In this document: positions 8,304 to 16,971 of the stretch, piece after piece
How positions within the stretch are numbered: position 1 is the stretch's first letter
Layout of the letters: each line of letters starts with the position of its first letter
Origin: Streptomyces sp. CB02366
Lineage (GTDB): Bacteria; Actinomycetota; Actinomycetes; Streptomycetales; Streptomycetaceae
Length of the DNA stretch: 64,000 nt
NCBI RefSeq assembly: GCF_001905905.1
Contig: NZ_LIVT01000002.1
Coordinates: 372,001-436,000, forward strand
Direction: 5' to 3'
Program-made: the position numbers and the translations under genes
Notes under the pieces: model-generated
What the model was told of the DNA's origin: nothing
The model's input: the letters and a program-made list of their open reading frames with translations, nothing else
Databases searched by the model: none

Positions 8304-9212
8304 CTACCCTTCCTCTCCCCGCGCCAGCAGCGACACGGCGGTGTCCACCGCGTGCGCCACGTCCCCGTCGGCCGGGTAGAGCAAGGAGCGCCCGGCCACG
8401 AGCCCCCGCACGGTGGGCAGCCGCAGCGCGTCGCGCCACCTCCCGTACGCGGCGTCCTGGTCGTCGCCGACCTCGCCGCCGAGCAGGACGGCGGGCAGCG
8501 TGGACGCCTCCATCACCCGGGCCATCGCCTCGGGTTCGTCGGTGACGGGGACCTTCAGCCAGGTGTAGGCGGACGTCCCGGCGAGACCCGAGGCGATGGC
8601 GATGGAGGTCACCACGGCAGCGGGGGCCAGGTCGTTGCGGAGGCGGCCGTCGACGCGGCGGCAGAGGAACGGTTCGACGAAGACGGGCAGCCGGTGCGCG
8701 GCCATCGCGTCGATGGTCCGGGCGGCGGCGTGCAGGGTGTCCAGCGATCCGGGGTCGTCGTGGTCGATGCGGAGCAGCAGCTTCCCCGCGTCGAACCCGT
8801 GGCGGACCAGGTCGTCGGGGCGGTGGCCGGTGAACCGGTCGTCGAGCTCGAACGCGGCGCCGGCCAGCCCGCCCCGGTTCATCGAGCCCATCACGACCTT
8901 GTCCTCCAGCGCGCCGAGGAGGAGCAGGTCGTCCAGGACGTCGGCGGAGGCGAGCACGCCGTCGACCCCGGGGCGGGAGAGGGCGAGGCGGAGCCGCTCC
9001 AGCAGTTCGAAGCGGTTGGCCATGGCGAAGGACCGGTCCCCCACGGCGAGCGCCCCGCGCGCGGGATGATCGGCCGCGACGATCATCAGCCGGTCTCCCG
9101 GACGCCGGACCAGCCGCCGCCGCTTCCGTCGCGCGGCGGCCTCGGCCACGGCTTCGGGCCGTTCGGCGCGCAGCTTGACGAGGGCGGAGAGGGAGGACGC
9201 GATCGGCGTCAT
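8304..9212 (-). CDS. Cgl0158-family (beta/alpha)8-barrel aldolase-like protein
   Basis: Protein of 302 aa resembling the Cgl0158 family found in actinobacterial inositol clusters and related to class I/LacD-type aldolases. Conserved-looking strings are RLMIVAADHPARGAL, VMGSMNRGGL, KLLLRIDHDD and TWLKVPV. Inferred role: cleavage of 2-deoxy-5-keto-gluconate 6-phosphate to DHAP and malonate semialdehyde (the IolJ step), because it sits between iolC and iolB and no other aldolase is present. The ATG at 9212 overlaps the iolC stop as ATGA. Confidence 0.88.
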   Translation of the reverse strand: MTPIASSLSALVKLRAERPEAVAEAAARRKRRRLVRRPGDRLMIVAADHPARGALAVGDRSFAMANRFELLERLRLALSRPGVDGVLASADVLDDLLLLGALEDKVVMGSMNRGGLAGAAFELDDRFTGHRPDDLVRHGFDAGKLLLRIDHDDPGSLDTLHAAARTIDAMAAHRLPVFVEPFLCRRVDGRLRNDLAPAAVVTSIAIASGLAGTSAYTWLKVPVTDEPEAMARVMEASTLPAVLLGGEVGDDQDAAYGRWRDALRLPTVRGLVAGRSLLYPADGDVAHAVDTAVSLLARGEEG

Positions 9213-10297
9213 GAACCCGCTCCGGGGCGGGCCGGGCCGGCGGGAGGAGCCGGCCGGTCGGCGGGGGCCGCCCGGCCGGTCGCGGCGGGTGGGCGGGCCG
9301 GGTCGGCGGGGTCCGGGGCGACGGCGCCCGCCGCGAGCGCCTTCTCCACCTCGTTGGGGAACGGCATCGCGGAGGAGCAGGCGAGCCGGGAGGCGACGAT
9401 GGCGCCGGCCGCGTTCGCGTACCGCACGAGACGGTCGAGGGGCCACCCGGCGAGCAGCCCGTGGCAGAGGGCTCCCCCGAACGCGTCTCCCGCGCCGAGG
9501 CCGTTGACCACCTCGACCGGCAGCGGCGGGCAGTCGGCGGCGGTGCCGTCGCGGTGGACGGCGAGCACGCCCCGCGGGCCCTGTTTGACGACGGCGAGCT
9601 CCACCCCGGCGGCCAGCAGGGCGCGGGCCGCGGCGTACGGTTCGCGTTCGCCGGTCGCGACGGCGCACTCCTCGACGTTGCCGACGGCGACCGTGGCGTG
9701 GGCCAGCGCCTCGCGGTACCGCGCGGGCGCCTCGCCGCCGTCGTCGCCCTCCTCCCAGAACACGGGCCGCCAGTCGAGGTCGAAGACCGTCGCCGTACGC
9801 CCCGGGCCCGCCGGGCGGCCGGACCGCGCGGCGAGGGCGGCGAGCGTGGCGGTACGGCTCGGCTCGGCGGAGAGCCCGGTGCCCGTCATCCAGAAGATCC
9901 TGGCGTCGCGCACCGCGACCAGGTCCAGGTCCGGGGTGTGGATCTCCAGGTCGGGAGCCTTGGGCCGCCGGTAGAAGTGGAGGGGGAAGTCGTCCGGCGG
10001 GAAGATCTCGCAGAAGGTGACCGGCGTCGGGTACTCCGCCACCGCCGTCGCCCACCGGGGGTCCACGCCGAACCGTTCCAGTTCCTGGCGGAGGTAGGCG
10101 CCGAAGGCGTCCTCGCCGGTCCGGGTGATGACGGCCGTGCGCCGCCCCAGCCGGGAGGCCGCGACCGCGACGTTCGTCGGGGAACCGCCGAGGAACTTGC
10201 CGAACGTCTCGACCCGGGCGAGCGGCACCCCGACCTCCAGCGGGTAGAGGTCCACCCCGATCCGCCCCATGGTGATCACGTCGTACGGCTCAGGCAT
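9209..10297 (-). CDS. iolC: 5-dehydro-2-deoxygluconokinase (IolC), PfkB family
   Basis: Ribokinase/PfkB-family kinase phosphorylating 5-dehydro-2-deoxygluconate at C6. It shows the N-terminal ITMGRIGVDLYP, the di-Gly sugar site FLGGSPTNVAVAASRLG, and the C-terminal anion-hole/catalytic motif NGLGAGDAFGGALCHGL. I choose the ATG at 10297 (362 aa) because GAAGGG lies 6 nt upstream; another ATG at 10303 is possible. A low-complexity Ala/Pro/Arg tail of about 45 residues follows the kinase domain. First gene of the leftward inositol operon, with its promoter in the divergent region up to 10430. Confidence 0.95.
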   Translation of the reverse strand: MPEPYDVITMGRIGVDLYPLEVGVPLARVETFGKFLGGSPTNVAVAASRLGRRTAVITRTGEDAFGAYLRQELERFGVDPRWATAVAEYPTPVTFCEIFPPDDFPLHFYRRPKAPDLEIHTPDLDLVAVRDARIFWMTGTGLSAEPSRTATLAALAARSGRPAGPGRTATVFDLDWRPVFWEEGDDGGEAPARYREALAHATVAVGNVEECAVATGEREPYAAARALLAAGVELAVVKQGPRGVLAVHRDGTAADCPPLPVEVVNGLGAGDAFGGALCHGLLAGWPLDRLVRYANAAGAIVASRLACSSAMPFPNEVEKALAAGAVAPDPADPARPPAATGRAAPADRPAPPAGPARPGAGS

Positions 10298-10335
10298 GCG
10301 CATCCCTTCGACCCGCCGACGGCCGGCTGGTCCCA

Positions 10336-10365
10336 GGTCTAGCCCCCTCCCGGGAGCCCTGTCAA
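10336..10365 (-). promoter_or_regulatory. Putative sigma-70-type promoter of the iolC operon
   Basis: On the minus strand TTGACA (10360-10365) is followed after 18 nt by TAGACC (10336-10341). This is a consensus -35 with a moderate -10, about 40 nt upstream of the chosen iolC start. It faces away from the iolE-like promoter. Confidence 0.55.
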
Positions 10366-10370
10366 TATGT

Positions 10371-10380
10371 TGTCCGGACA
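10371..10380. promoter_or_regulatory. Palindromic operator candidate between divergent iol promoters
   Basis: TGTCCGGACA is a perfect 10-bp palindrome lying between the leftward -35 (10360-10365) and the rightward -35 (10394-10399). Its position suits a repressor of both iol transcription units. No regulator gene lies beside it, so the protein is unidentified; GntR-type is a guess. Confidence 0.4.
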
Positions 10381-10393
10381 TAAGGACGTGCTC

Positions 10394-10423
10394 TTGACAC
10401 CCTTCCGCGCGGGCCGTGAGGCT
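10394..10423 (+). promoter_or_regulatory. Putative promoter of iolE-like gene, probably leaderless
   Basis: TTGACA (10394-10399) and GAGGCT (10418-10423) are spaced 18 nt. Initiation 7-8 nt later coincides with the ATG at 10431, implying a leaderless mRNA; there is no Shine-Dalgarno before this ATG. Confidence 0.5.
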
Positions 10424-10430
10424 GGGCGTT

Positions 10431-11357
10431 ATGACCCCCTCCGTCCAGCCCTCGGCCCGTATCCGCATCGGCTCGGCCCCCGACTCCTGGGGAGTGTGGT
10501 TCCCCGACGACCCGCGGCAGGTGCCCTGGCACCGCTTCCTCGACGAGGTCGCGGAGGCCGGATACGCCTGGATCGAGCTGGGCCCGTACGGCTATCTGCC
10601 CACCGACCCGGCCCGGTTGACGGACGAGACCCGCAGCCGGGGGCTCGCGGTCTCCGCCGGGACCGTTTTCACCGGGTTGCACCACGGCCCGGAGGTCTGG
10701 GACCGCACATGGGCGCATGTCGCGGACATCGCCCGGCTGACGCAGGCCATGGGCGCCGAGCACCTGGTCGTCATCCCGTCCTTCTGGCGCGACGACAAGA
10801 CGGGCGAGGTGCTGGAGGACCGCACCCTCACCCCCGCGCAGTGGCGTGACCTGACCACGCAGACGGAACGGCTGGCACGGGAGGTGCGGGAACGGTTCGG
10901 GCTGCGCGTCGTCGTCCACCCGCACGCCGACACCCACATCGACACCGAGGAGAACGTCCACCGCTTCCTCGACGCCACCGACCCGGACCTCGTCTCGCTC
11001 TGCCTGGACACCGGGCACTACGCCTACTGCGGCGGCGACGCCGTCCGGCTCATCGAGACGTACGGGGAGCGCATCGGCTACCTCCACCTCAAGCAGGTCG
11101 ACCCAGAGGTCCTGGCGGAGGTGGTGGCGGACGGGGTGCCCTTCGGTCCGGCGGTGGCGCGGGGCGTGATGTGCGAGCCGCCCGGCGGGATCCCCGCACT
11201 GGAGCCGGTCCTGGACGCGGCCCGCGCCCTGGACGTCGACCTGTTCGCGATCGTGGAGCAGGACATGTACCCGTGCCCCCCGGACCGGCCGCTTCCCATC
11301 GCCCGCCGGACCCGGGCGTTCCTCCGCTCCTGCGGACGCCCCGGCTCACCCCTCTGA
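10431..11357 (+). CDS. iolE: Inosose dehydratase-like TIM-barrel protein (IolE)
   Basis: Xylose-isomerase-like TIM-barrel protein, 308 aa, best fitting 2-keto-myo-inositol dehydratase. Motifs include IGSAPDSWGVWFPDD near the N-terminus, AEAGYAWIELGPYG, VVHPHADTHI, LCLDTGHYAYCGGD and IGYLHLKQVDP, the last three contributing likely metal ligands. A GTG at 10416 is in frame, but the ATG at 10431 matches the family start and the predicted transcription start. Divergent from iolC and inferred to supply the IolE step before IolD. Other sugar-phosphate isomerase/epimerase activities cannot be excluded. Confidence 0.85.
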   Translation: MTPSVQPSARIRIGSAPDSWGVWFPDDPRQVPWHRFLDEVAEAGYAWIELGPYGYLPTDPARLTDETRSRGLAVSAGTVFTGLHHGPEVWDRTWAHVADIARLTQAMGAEHLVVIPSFWRDDKTGEVLEDRTLTPAQWRDLTTQTERLAREVRERFGLRVVVHPHADTHIDTEENVHRFLDATDPDLVSLCLDTGHYAYCGGDAVRLIETYGERIGYLHLKQVDPEVLAEVVADGVPFGPAVARGVMCEPPGGIPALEPVLDAARALDVDLFAIVEQDMYPCPPDRPLPIARRTRAFLRSCGRPGSPL

Positions 11358-11463
11358 TCCGGGAGCCGCGGGCGCGGGAGCGGGCCGGGCCCCCCTCGCA
11401 CCGGCGGCCCCCGGCCCCGTACGGGTCCTCAGCCCCACGTACGGTCCTCAGCCCGTGCGGCCG

Positions 11464-11991
11464 TCAGACCCCCGTACGGCCGTCGATCCGTTCGCGGATC
11501 AGGTCGGCGTGGCCGCAGTGCCGGGCGTACTCGCCGATCATGTGGGTGTAGATCCAGCGCAGCGTGACCCGCGCGCCGCCCATGAACGGGCTGGTGTCGT
11601 CGAGCGCCCGCGCCGCGCAGTTCTCCCGGGCCGCGGCCACCTCCGCCTCCCAGCGCGCCAGCGCCTGCTCGTAGGTGGCGTCCTCGGCGACCTCCCAGCC
11701 CCCTTCGCGCCCCTGGTCCGCGCCCCCGCCGCCGGCCGGGGGCGGGAAGAACGACGGGACGTCCTCCTGCGCGAGCACCCGGCGGAACCAGTTCCGCTCG
11801 ACCTCCGCCAGGTGCTGGAGCAACCCGAGGAGGGTGATCGGCGAGGGGGCGGCGGGCGTCTCGCGCAACCCCTCCTCGGACAGGTCCGCGCATTTCTGCG
11901 CGAGGGTGGCGCGGTAGAAGTCGAGCCAGCCCGCCAGGGTGGCGCGCTCGTCGGCGTCCAGCGGGGGCATGGGGCGTTCGGCATTGCTCAT
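11464..11991 (-). CDS. DinB-family (DUF664-like) protein
   Basis: Small four-helix protein of the DinB/YfiT-like superfamily, with family His at LGLLQHLAEVERNWFRR, at IYTHMIGEYARHCGHADLIRE and in the first helix region. These proteins are metal-binding and some are thiol-dependent transferases; the substrate here is unknown. Start set at the ATG at 11991 (MSNAERP); an upstream ATG at 12021 or 12000 is possible, with GGAGG overlapping the alternatives. Stands alone. Confidence 0.85.
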   Translation of the reverse strand: MSNAERPMPPLDADERATLAGWLDFYRATLAQKCADLSEEGLRETPAAPSPITLLGLLQHLAEVERNWFRRVLAQEDVPSFFPPPAGGGGADQGREGGWEVAEDATYEQALARWEAEVAAARENCAARALDDTSPFMGGARVTLRWIYTHMIGEYARHCGHADLIRERIDGRTGV

Positions 11992-12248
11992 GCCCTCCAT
12001 CGTGACGCCCGGGTCTGACACGCCCGTGCCCCGCCCACTCCGCCCAGGACCGCGCCTCGCAACACCGGTCCCCGTTCACCCTTTCTGTCACAGGAGTAAC
12101 CGTTTGGACACAGATATCTCCGTTACGCGGGCTTTCCGTCACGGCTGATCGACAGCCCCGCCCCACCCGCCGCGCGGGGACCCCGGCCCGGTCGGGGACT
12201 GAGTGATCATCAGCCATCAGCACGACGAGGCGCAGAGAGGTGTCACTG

Positions 12249-12440
12249 ATGACGGACAGAACGCTGTGGTCCTACAAGGACATTGCCGCGCACATCCAGG
12301 TACAGCCGGACACCGTCCGCTCCTACCGCAAGCACGGGCTCCTGCCTCCGCCCGACGAGGTGCGCAACGGCAGACCGTACTGGTACGGGGACACCGTTCG
12401 CGCCTGGGTCGCCTCCCGCCCCCGCAACCGGGGCCGCTGA
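12249..12440 (+). CDS. Small MerR/AlpA-like helix-turn-helix protein
   Basis: A 63-aa protein that is essentially one winged HTH of the MerR/excisionase type: WSYKDIAAHIQVQPDTVRSYRKHGLLPPPD, then RPYWYGDTVRAWVASRP. No effector domain is present. AGAGG precedes the ATG at 12249 by about 8 nt; a GTG at 12240 is the alternative. It diverges from the DinB gene and converges on the methyltransferase. Target unknown; no integrase or other phage gene is nearby. Confidence 0.8.
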   Translation: MTDRTLWSYKDIAAHIQVQPDTVRSYRKHGLLPPPDEVRNGRPYWYGDTVRAWVASRPRNRGR

Positions 12441-12520
12441 GGCCCGGGGCCGCGCCGACCGGCCCGTCACCCGCGGGCGGTCCGCACGGCCCCCGGCCGC
12501 GGGTGGACCGCACAAGTCCC

Positions 12521-13279
12521 TTACCCCTGGGCGGCCTTGCGGAAGAGGCCCGCCCAGAGGAACGGCTCGCCGAAGAGCGGGGACTCGGGGTCCTCGTCGT
12601 TCATCCGGCGCAGGTCGATCTCGGTCAGGTCCGAGAAGATGCCGCGCAACGCCTCGGCGGAGTAGGCGAGTCCGCCCTGGAGACCGCCCGTCCGGTACAG
12701 CTCGGCGTCCGGCAGTTCCGACCCCATGCCGCCCTCCCCGGCGGCGAAGCAGGTGAGGACGAAGTGGCCGCCGGGCGCGAGGCAGCGCTCCACCAGGGCG
12801 AGGTAGCTGATGCGCCGGTGGGGCGGCAGGTGGTGGAAGCAGCCGGAGTCGTTGATCAGGTCGTAGGGTCCGTCGAGGGCGGCCCCGGGCGCGGTCAGCA
12901 CGAACGCGTCGCCGCGGTGAAACCGGACCTCGCCGGCCCCGGCGGGCGCTTTGGCGGCCCGTTCACGGGCCCAGCCGATCGCGGCCGGGGAGAGGTCGAC
13001 CGCGTCGACGTCGAAGCCGAGCGCCGCCAGGTGCAGTGCGTTGCGGCCGGGCCCGCAACCGAGGTCGAGTGCGCGCCCCGGGGCGATCGGACCCCGCCGG
13101 ACATACGCGTCGAGGCTCTCGTCGGGCTTCTCCACGAAGAACGGAACAGTCCTGGTCCGGTCGGCGTAGAAGCCGTCCCACCAGGCCGCCCCGCCCTCCG
13201 TCCAGCGGTCCGCCTCCGGTGCGAACAGCCCGTCCATCAGCGCCAGCACATTGTCGGTCGTGCGTACGTTCCGGTCCAT
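12521..13279 (-). CDS. Class I SAM-dependent methyltransferase
   Basis: 252-aa methyltransferase. Motif I is ALDLGCGPGRNALHLA (about residue 70), followed by VDAVDLSPAAIGWARERA, the HRGDAFVL acidic loop, and LVERCLAPGGHFVLTCF. A tryptophan-rich N-terminal segment (AAWWDGFYADR) precedes it. The start at 13279 (MDRNVRTT) follows GGGGGGCC. The substrate cannot be told from sequence; thiopurine-type or small-molecule methyltransferases are closest in appearance. Confidence 0.9.
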   Translation of the reverse strand: MDRNVRTTDNVLALMDGLFAPEADRWTEGGAAWWDGFYADRTRTVPFFVEKPDESLDAYVRRGPIAPGRALDLGCGPGRNALHLAALGFDVDAVDLSPAAIGWARERAAKAPAGAGEVRFHRGDAFVLTAPGAALDGPYDLINDSGCFHHLPPHRRISYLALVERCLAPGGHFVLTCFAAGEGGMGSELPDAELYRTGGLQGGLAYSAEALRGIFSDLTEIDLRRMNDEDPESPLFGEPFLWAGLFRKAAQG

Positions 13280-13606
13280 CCGGCCCCCCTTTTCCGATGG
13301 GGCGATTCTACGGAGACGGACCATGAAATCCCAGGTCAGAGCCCTTTCAGCGAAGTCACTGGCACCCCTCTGCCGCCCTGGGGACCGAGGGACGGCCACG
13401 CCCCCTCCGACCCACCCGTTCCGTGGCGCACGCCCCTTCCAGCGCCCTCCACGGGCCCTTTCCCGGCCTCCCCCAGCACTGTTTCCGAACGGGTTTCCCC
13501 GCCTCTCCACCCGCTCCGCACTGCTCCCGGGCCGGGCTCCCGGGGCCGCCTCCCGGGCCGGTCCCGGCGTCCGTGCCCCCCGTGCCGGGCCCGGCACGAC
13601 TGCCGG
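13280..13606. other. Intergenic, C-rich, no feature recognised
   Basis: The stretch between the methyltransferase start and the MMPL stop is strongly C-rich on the plus strand, with short GGCCGGG-type repeats. I see no promoter, small gene or clean hairpin I would defend. Confidence 0.4.
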
Positions 13607-15904
13607 TCAGCGCCCCGCCGGGGCGGCGAACTCCGGGTCCGTGTCGGATTCGGCCGCACGCCGCCCGCCGCCGGAGGCCCCCCGCCCGACCGGGTCCTCT
13701 TCGGCCGCCGAGGGCCCCGCGGCGTCCGGGGAGTTCACCGCGGCCGGCGCCGGCTCCCCTTCGCTGAGGCCGAACGCCCGGTGGAAGGTCCGCAGGGGCG
13801 CGGGAGCCCACCAGGTGGAGCGGCCCATCAGCTTCATCACCGCGGGGACCAGCAGCCCGCGCACCACCATGGCGTCCATCAGGACGGCGAGGGCGATACC
13901 GAGCCCCAGCATCTTGGTGTTGGTGACCCGTGAGGTGCCGATGGCCACCATCACGACCGCGAGGATCACGGCGGCCGCGGTGATCAGCCCGCCCGTGTGC
14001 CGGAGCCCGAAGGTGACGGAGTGCTCGTGGTCGCCGGTGCGGTCGTACTCCTCCTTCATCCGGGATATGAGGAAGACGCCGTAGTCCATGGAGAGCCCGA
14101 AGGCGACGCAGAACATCAGGACCGGCAGCGTCGTCTCGATGTCGCCCGTACTGGTGAAGGCGAGCAGCCCGGAGAGGTTGCCGTCCTGGAAGACCCAGAC
14201 CACCGCTCCGAACATCGCGGTCAGGCTGAGGGCGTTGAGCACGACCGCCTGGAGCGGAATGAGCAGACTGCCGGTGAGCAGGAAGACCAGGAGCAGGGTC
14301 ACGAGGACGACGATCGCCAGCGCCCAGAGCAGCCGGTCGGCTATGGCGTCCTTGGAGTCGACGAGGACCGCCGCCGTGCCCGTCACCGAGGTGTCGAGGG
14401 CGGGGGCGGAGGGCAGGGCCCTCAGATCCCGTACGAGCTGCTGGGCCGCCTCGCCGACGGCTTCGCCCTCGGGCTGCACGTGGTAGTAGGCGGTGGCGCC
14501 CTCGGCGACCGGGCCCTCCACCCGCAGGACGCCGGGAACCCCTTCGATCCGGTCCTTCAGGTCCGCGTACTCGGCGGGGGTCCCCCTCCCCTCGGCCAGC
14601 ACCTCCAGGCCGCCGCCGGGGCTGCCGGGGAAGCCGTCCCGGATGTGCTCCTGGACGACCCGGGACTGCGCGTCGGCCGGCAGCTGGCGGTCGTCCGCCG
14701 TACCGAAGGTGACGCCCAGGAAAGGCAGTCCGAGCAGCAGCAGCCCGGCGGTGGTGACGATGGCGAACAGCGGCGCGCGGCGCATCACCAACGCGGCCAG
14801 TCGCTCCCAGCCCCGGCCGGGCGCGCCCTTCTCGCGGCGGCGGAACAGCCGGCGCAGGTCCAGGGAGTCGACCCGGTGGCCGAGCAGCACGAGGGCGGCG
14901 GGCAGCAGGACCAACGCGGCAGCGGCGGCGAGGAGGACCACCGCGATCCCGGCGTAGGCGAAGGAGCGCAGGAAGTACTGGGGGAAGACGAGCATGGCCG
15001 ACAGGGACACCGCCACGGTCAGCGCCGAGAACAGCACCGTGCGCCCGGCGGTCCGCAGGGTCGTGCCCACGGCGGTCCGGGGGTCCGCCCCGCCGGCCAG
15101 TTCCTCGCGGAAGCGGCGGACGATGAACAGGGCGTAGTCGATGGCGAGTCCGAGGCCAAGGGCCGTGGTGAGGTTCATCGCGAAGACCGAGACGTCCGTC
15201 AGCTCCGTCAGCCCCCGCAGGACGGCGTTGGTACCGAGGATGGCGACGATGCCGACGGCGAGCGGCAGCATCGCGGCGACGGCGCTGCCGAAGACCATGA
15301 CCAGCAGGACGAGCGTCACCGGCAGGGCGATCAACTCGGCGCGCAGCAGGTCCTCCTGAATGATGGTCTGCATCTCGTGCTGCACGGCGAGGGGCCCGCC
15401 GACCGAGACCGTCACCGGCCCCCGCTCCCCCGCGAGCGCCGGGGCCACCCGGTCGAGGGTCTCCCCGGCGGTCTTCTCGTCGCCCCCGATCCGGGCGGCG
15501 ATGATCGCCTCGCGCCCGTCCTCGGAGCGCAGGGCGGGCGATCCGGTCGCCCAGTAGGACCCGACGCCCGTGACCCCCGGTTCGGCGTCCAGCCGCTTCG
15601 CGAGGCGGGCCGCCTCGGCGGCCACTTCGGGATCGTCGACGGACGCGGGGCCGCTGTCCACCAGCAGCAGCAGGTTGGGGCGGGACTCGGGGAACTCCCG
15701 CGCCAGCACGTCGCTCGCGTAGGTCGACTCGGCGTCGGGGGCTTGCCAGCCGCCGCTGCCCATGCGGTCCGCCACCCCACTTCCGGCGAACACGGCGAGC
15801 GCGGTGATCACCAGGGCGGCCAGCAGCGCGAGCCGCGGCCGGGCGGTGACGAACCGGGTCCAGCCGCCGACCGGGGGCGGCACGGAGCGGTTGACTTCGG
15901 GCAT
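13607..15904 (-). CDS. MMPL-family RND-type transporter
   Basis: Integral membrane exporter of 765 aa with the two-repeat MMPL layout. There is an N-terminal helix near LALLAALVITALAVFAG, a first extracytoplasmic domain, and five to six helices including ALGLGLAIDYALFIVRRFREEL. A soluble domain follows, then a second helix set with FGLSMDYGVFLISRMKEEYDR. The paired GLxxDYxxF(L/F)xxR motifs are the family signature. The Ala/Glu/Pro-rich C-terminal tail of about 60 residues is cytoplasmic. Likely substrate is a lipid or hydrophobic drug. Divergent from the TetR gene, which probably represses it. Confidence 0.93.
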   Translation of the reverse strand: MPEVNRSVPPPVGGWTRFVTARPRLALLAALVITALAVFAGSGVADRMGSGGWQAPDAESTYASDVLAREFPESRPNLLLLVDSGPASVDDPEVAAEAARLAKRLDAEPGVTGVGSYWATGSPALRSEDGREAIIAARIGGDEKTAGETLDRVAPALAGERGPVTVSVGGPLAVQHEMQTIIQEDLLRAELIALPVTLVLLVMVFGSAVAAMLPLAVGIVAILGTNAVLRGLTELTDVSVFAMNLTTALGLGLAIDYALFIVRRFREELAGGADPRTAVGTTLRTAGRTVLFSALTVAVSLSAMLVFPQYFLRSFAYAGIAVVLLAAAAALVLLPAALVLLGHRVDSLDLRRLFRRREKGAPGRGWERLAALVMRRAPLFAIVTTAGLLLLGLPFLGVTFGTADDRQLPADAQSRVVQEHIRDGFPGSPGGGLEVLAEGRGTPAEYADLKDRIEGVPGVLRVEGPVAEGATAYYHVQPEGEAVGEAAQQLVRDLRALPSAPALDTSVTGTAAVLVDSKDAIADRLLWALAIVVLVTLLLVFLLTGSLLIPLQAVVLNALSLTAMFGAVVWVFQDGNLSGLLAFTSTGDIETTLPVLMFCVAFGLSMDYGVFLISRMKEEYDRTGDHEHSVTFGLRHTGGLITAAAVILAVVMVAIGTSRVTNTKMLGLGIALAVLMDAMVVRGLLVPAVMKLMGRSTWWAPAPLRTFHRAFGLSEGEPAPAAVNSPDAAGPSAAEEDPVGRGASGGGRRAAESDTDPEFAAPAGR

Positions 15905-15976
15905 GGTGCGGTGTCCCCTTCACCGAGACCCGGGCAGCACAGGGCAGCATGGGTCGGCCGTTGCCGTTTATCGTGG

Positions 15977-16031
15977 CAAACACGAGTAGTCGCTCGCGTT
16001 CCTCCAGAATGCGAGCGGGCACTCGTGTTTG
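15977..16031. promoter_or_regulatory. Large inverted repeat, probable TetR operator
   Basis: Left arm CAAACACGAGT-AGT-CGCTCGC (15977-15997) and right arm GCGAGCG-GGC-ACTCGTGTTTG (16011-16031) match at 18 of 21 positions around a 13-nt spacer. Each arm also contains a local CGAG/CTCG dyad, so it may be two operators. It sits in the 158-bp divergent gap between the MMPL and TetR genes. Confidence 0.75.
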
Positions 16032-16062
16032 TCAATCGCGTCATGAGAGCTGGGGATCGACC

Positions 16063-16818
16063 GTGCCGGAGGCCAGAGCCGACAAGAGCGCCGCGACGGG
16101 CGGAGCGGGCGGCGCACCCACCCCGGAAGCCGCCGCGGAGGCCGTCGGGGGAACCGCCGGGGCCGCGGGCGGACCCGCGGGCTCCGCCCGCCCCCGCCGC
16201 CGCCAGGCCCGGGGCGAGGCCCGCATCGCCCAACTGCTCCGGGCCGCCGCCAGCGTCTTCTGCGCCAACGGCTACACCGCGTCCAGCACCAACGCCATCG
16301 CCCGCGAGGCCGGAGTGTCGCCGGGCACGCTCTACCAGTTCTTCCCCAACAAGGAGGCCATCGCCGTCGAGCTGGGCGACCGGCTCCTCGCCCGCTGGCG
16401 GGAGACCTACGGGGCGGCCTTCGACCAGAGCCGGATCGAGCAGCCCCTCGACCGCATGCTGGACGCCGTCCTCGATCCGCTGATCGCCTTCAACTGCGAG
16501 AACCCGGCGTTCTCGGTCCTGATGCACGGCTCGGAGATCCCGGGGCGGATCACCGAGGAGCACGACACGCTGCACGCCACGATGCTGACGCGGGTGGAGT
16601 CGGTGCTCGCGGCCCACCTCCCGGACACGCCGGCCGCCCAGGTCCACCGCGTCGCCGACATGATCTTCATGATCTTCAAGGCCGGACTGGACCTGATCAT
16701 GGCCCACGAGGGCGAGGAGCGCGCGGCCTACGTCCGGGAGCTGAAGGCCGCACTGTTCCGCTACCTGGCCCCCCTGGTCGGGGACGACTCACCGAGCCCC
16801 GCCCCGCAGGAGCCGTAG
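16063..16818 (+). CDS. TetR/AcrR-family transcriptional repressor
   Basis: 251-aa regulator. After an Ala/Gly/Pro-rich N-terminal 45 residues, the TetR DNA-binding domain reads RIAQLLRAAASVFCANGYTA, NAIAREAGVSPGTLYQFFPNKEAI. The C-terminal ligand domain includes FNCENPAFSVLMHG and ADMIFMIFKAGLDLIMAHEGEE. The start is the GTG at 16063 (VPEARADKS), with GGGGA upstream; longer readings would run through the operator repeat. Expected to repress itself and the divergent MMPL exporter. Confidence 0.9.
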   Translation: MPEARADKSAATGGAGGAPTPEAAAEAVGGTAGAAGGPAGSARPRRRQARGEARIAQLLRAAASVFCANGYTASSTNAIAREAGVSPGTLYQFFPNKEAIAVELGDRLLARWRETYGAAFDQSRIEQPLDRMLDAVLDPLIAFNCENPAFSVLMHGSEIPGRITEEHDTLHATMLTRVESVLAAHLPDTPAAQVHRVADMIFMIFKAGLDLIMAHEGEERAAYVRELKAALFRYLAPLVGDDSPSPAPQEP

Positions 16819-16864
16819 CGCCTCCCGCGCCGCCGCACGCACACGGCCCCACCCTGCCGCATTC

Positions 16865-16886
16865 ATACCCCCTAGGGGTATAGTAT
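16865..16886 (+). promoter_or_regulatory. CsoR-like operator overlapping copZ promoter
   Basis: ATACCCC-CTA-GGGGTAT (16865-16881) is a perfect 7-3-7 inverted repeat of the kind bound by the copper repressor CsoR. It overlaps a -10-like TATAGT (16879-16884). Copper-induced derepression of copZ is inferred. No csoR gene is in the window. Confidence 0.75.
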
Positions 16887-16971
16887 CGAGCAGACGGGAC
16901 GCCCCAGGGACCTGTGCGGCCCCCGCGTCCCGCCATGCCGCCGAAACGTGTTCGCGAAGAGGAGAAACGCC

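Noticed and set aside
12249..12440. Phage or integrative-element excisionase
   Set aside because: The HTH resembles AlpA/excisionase, but no integrase, attachment-site repeat or tRNA gene is nearby.
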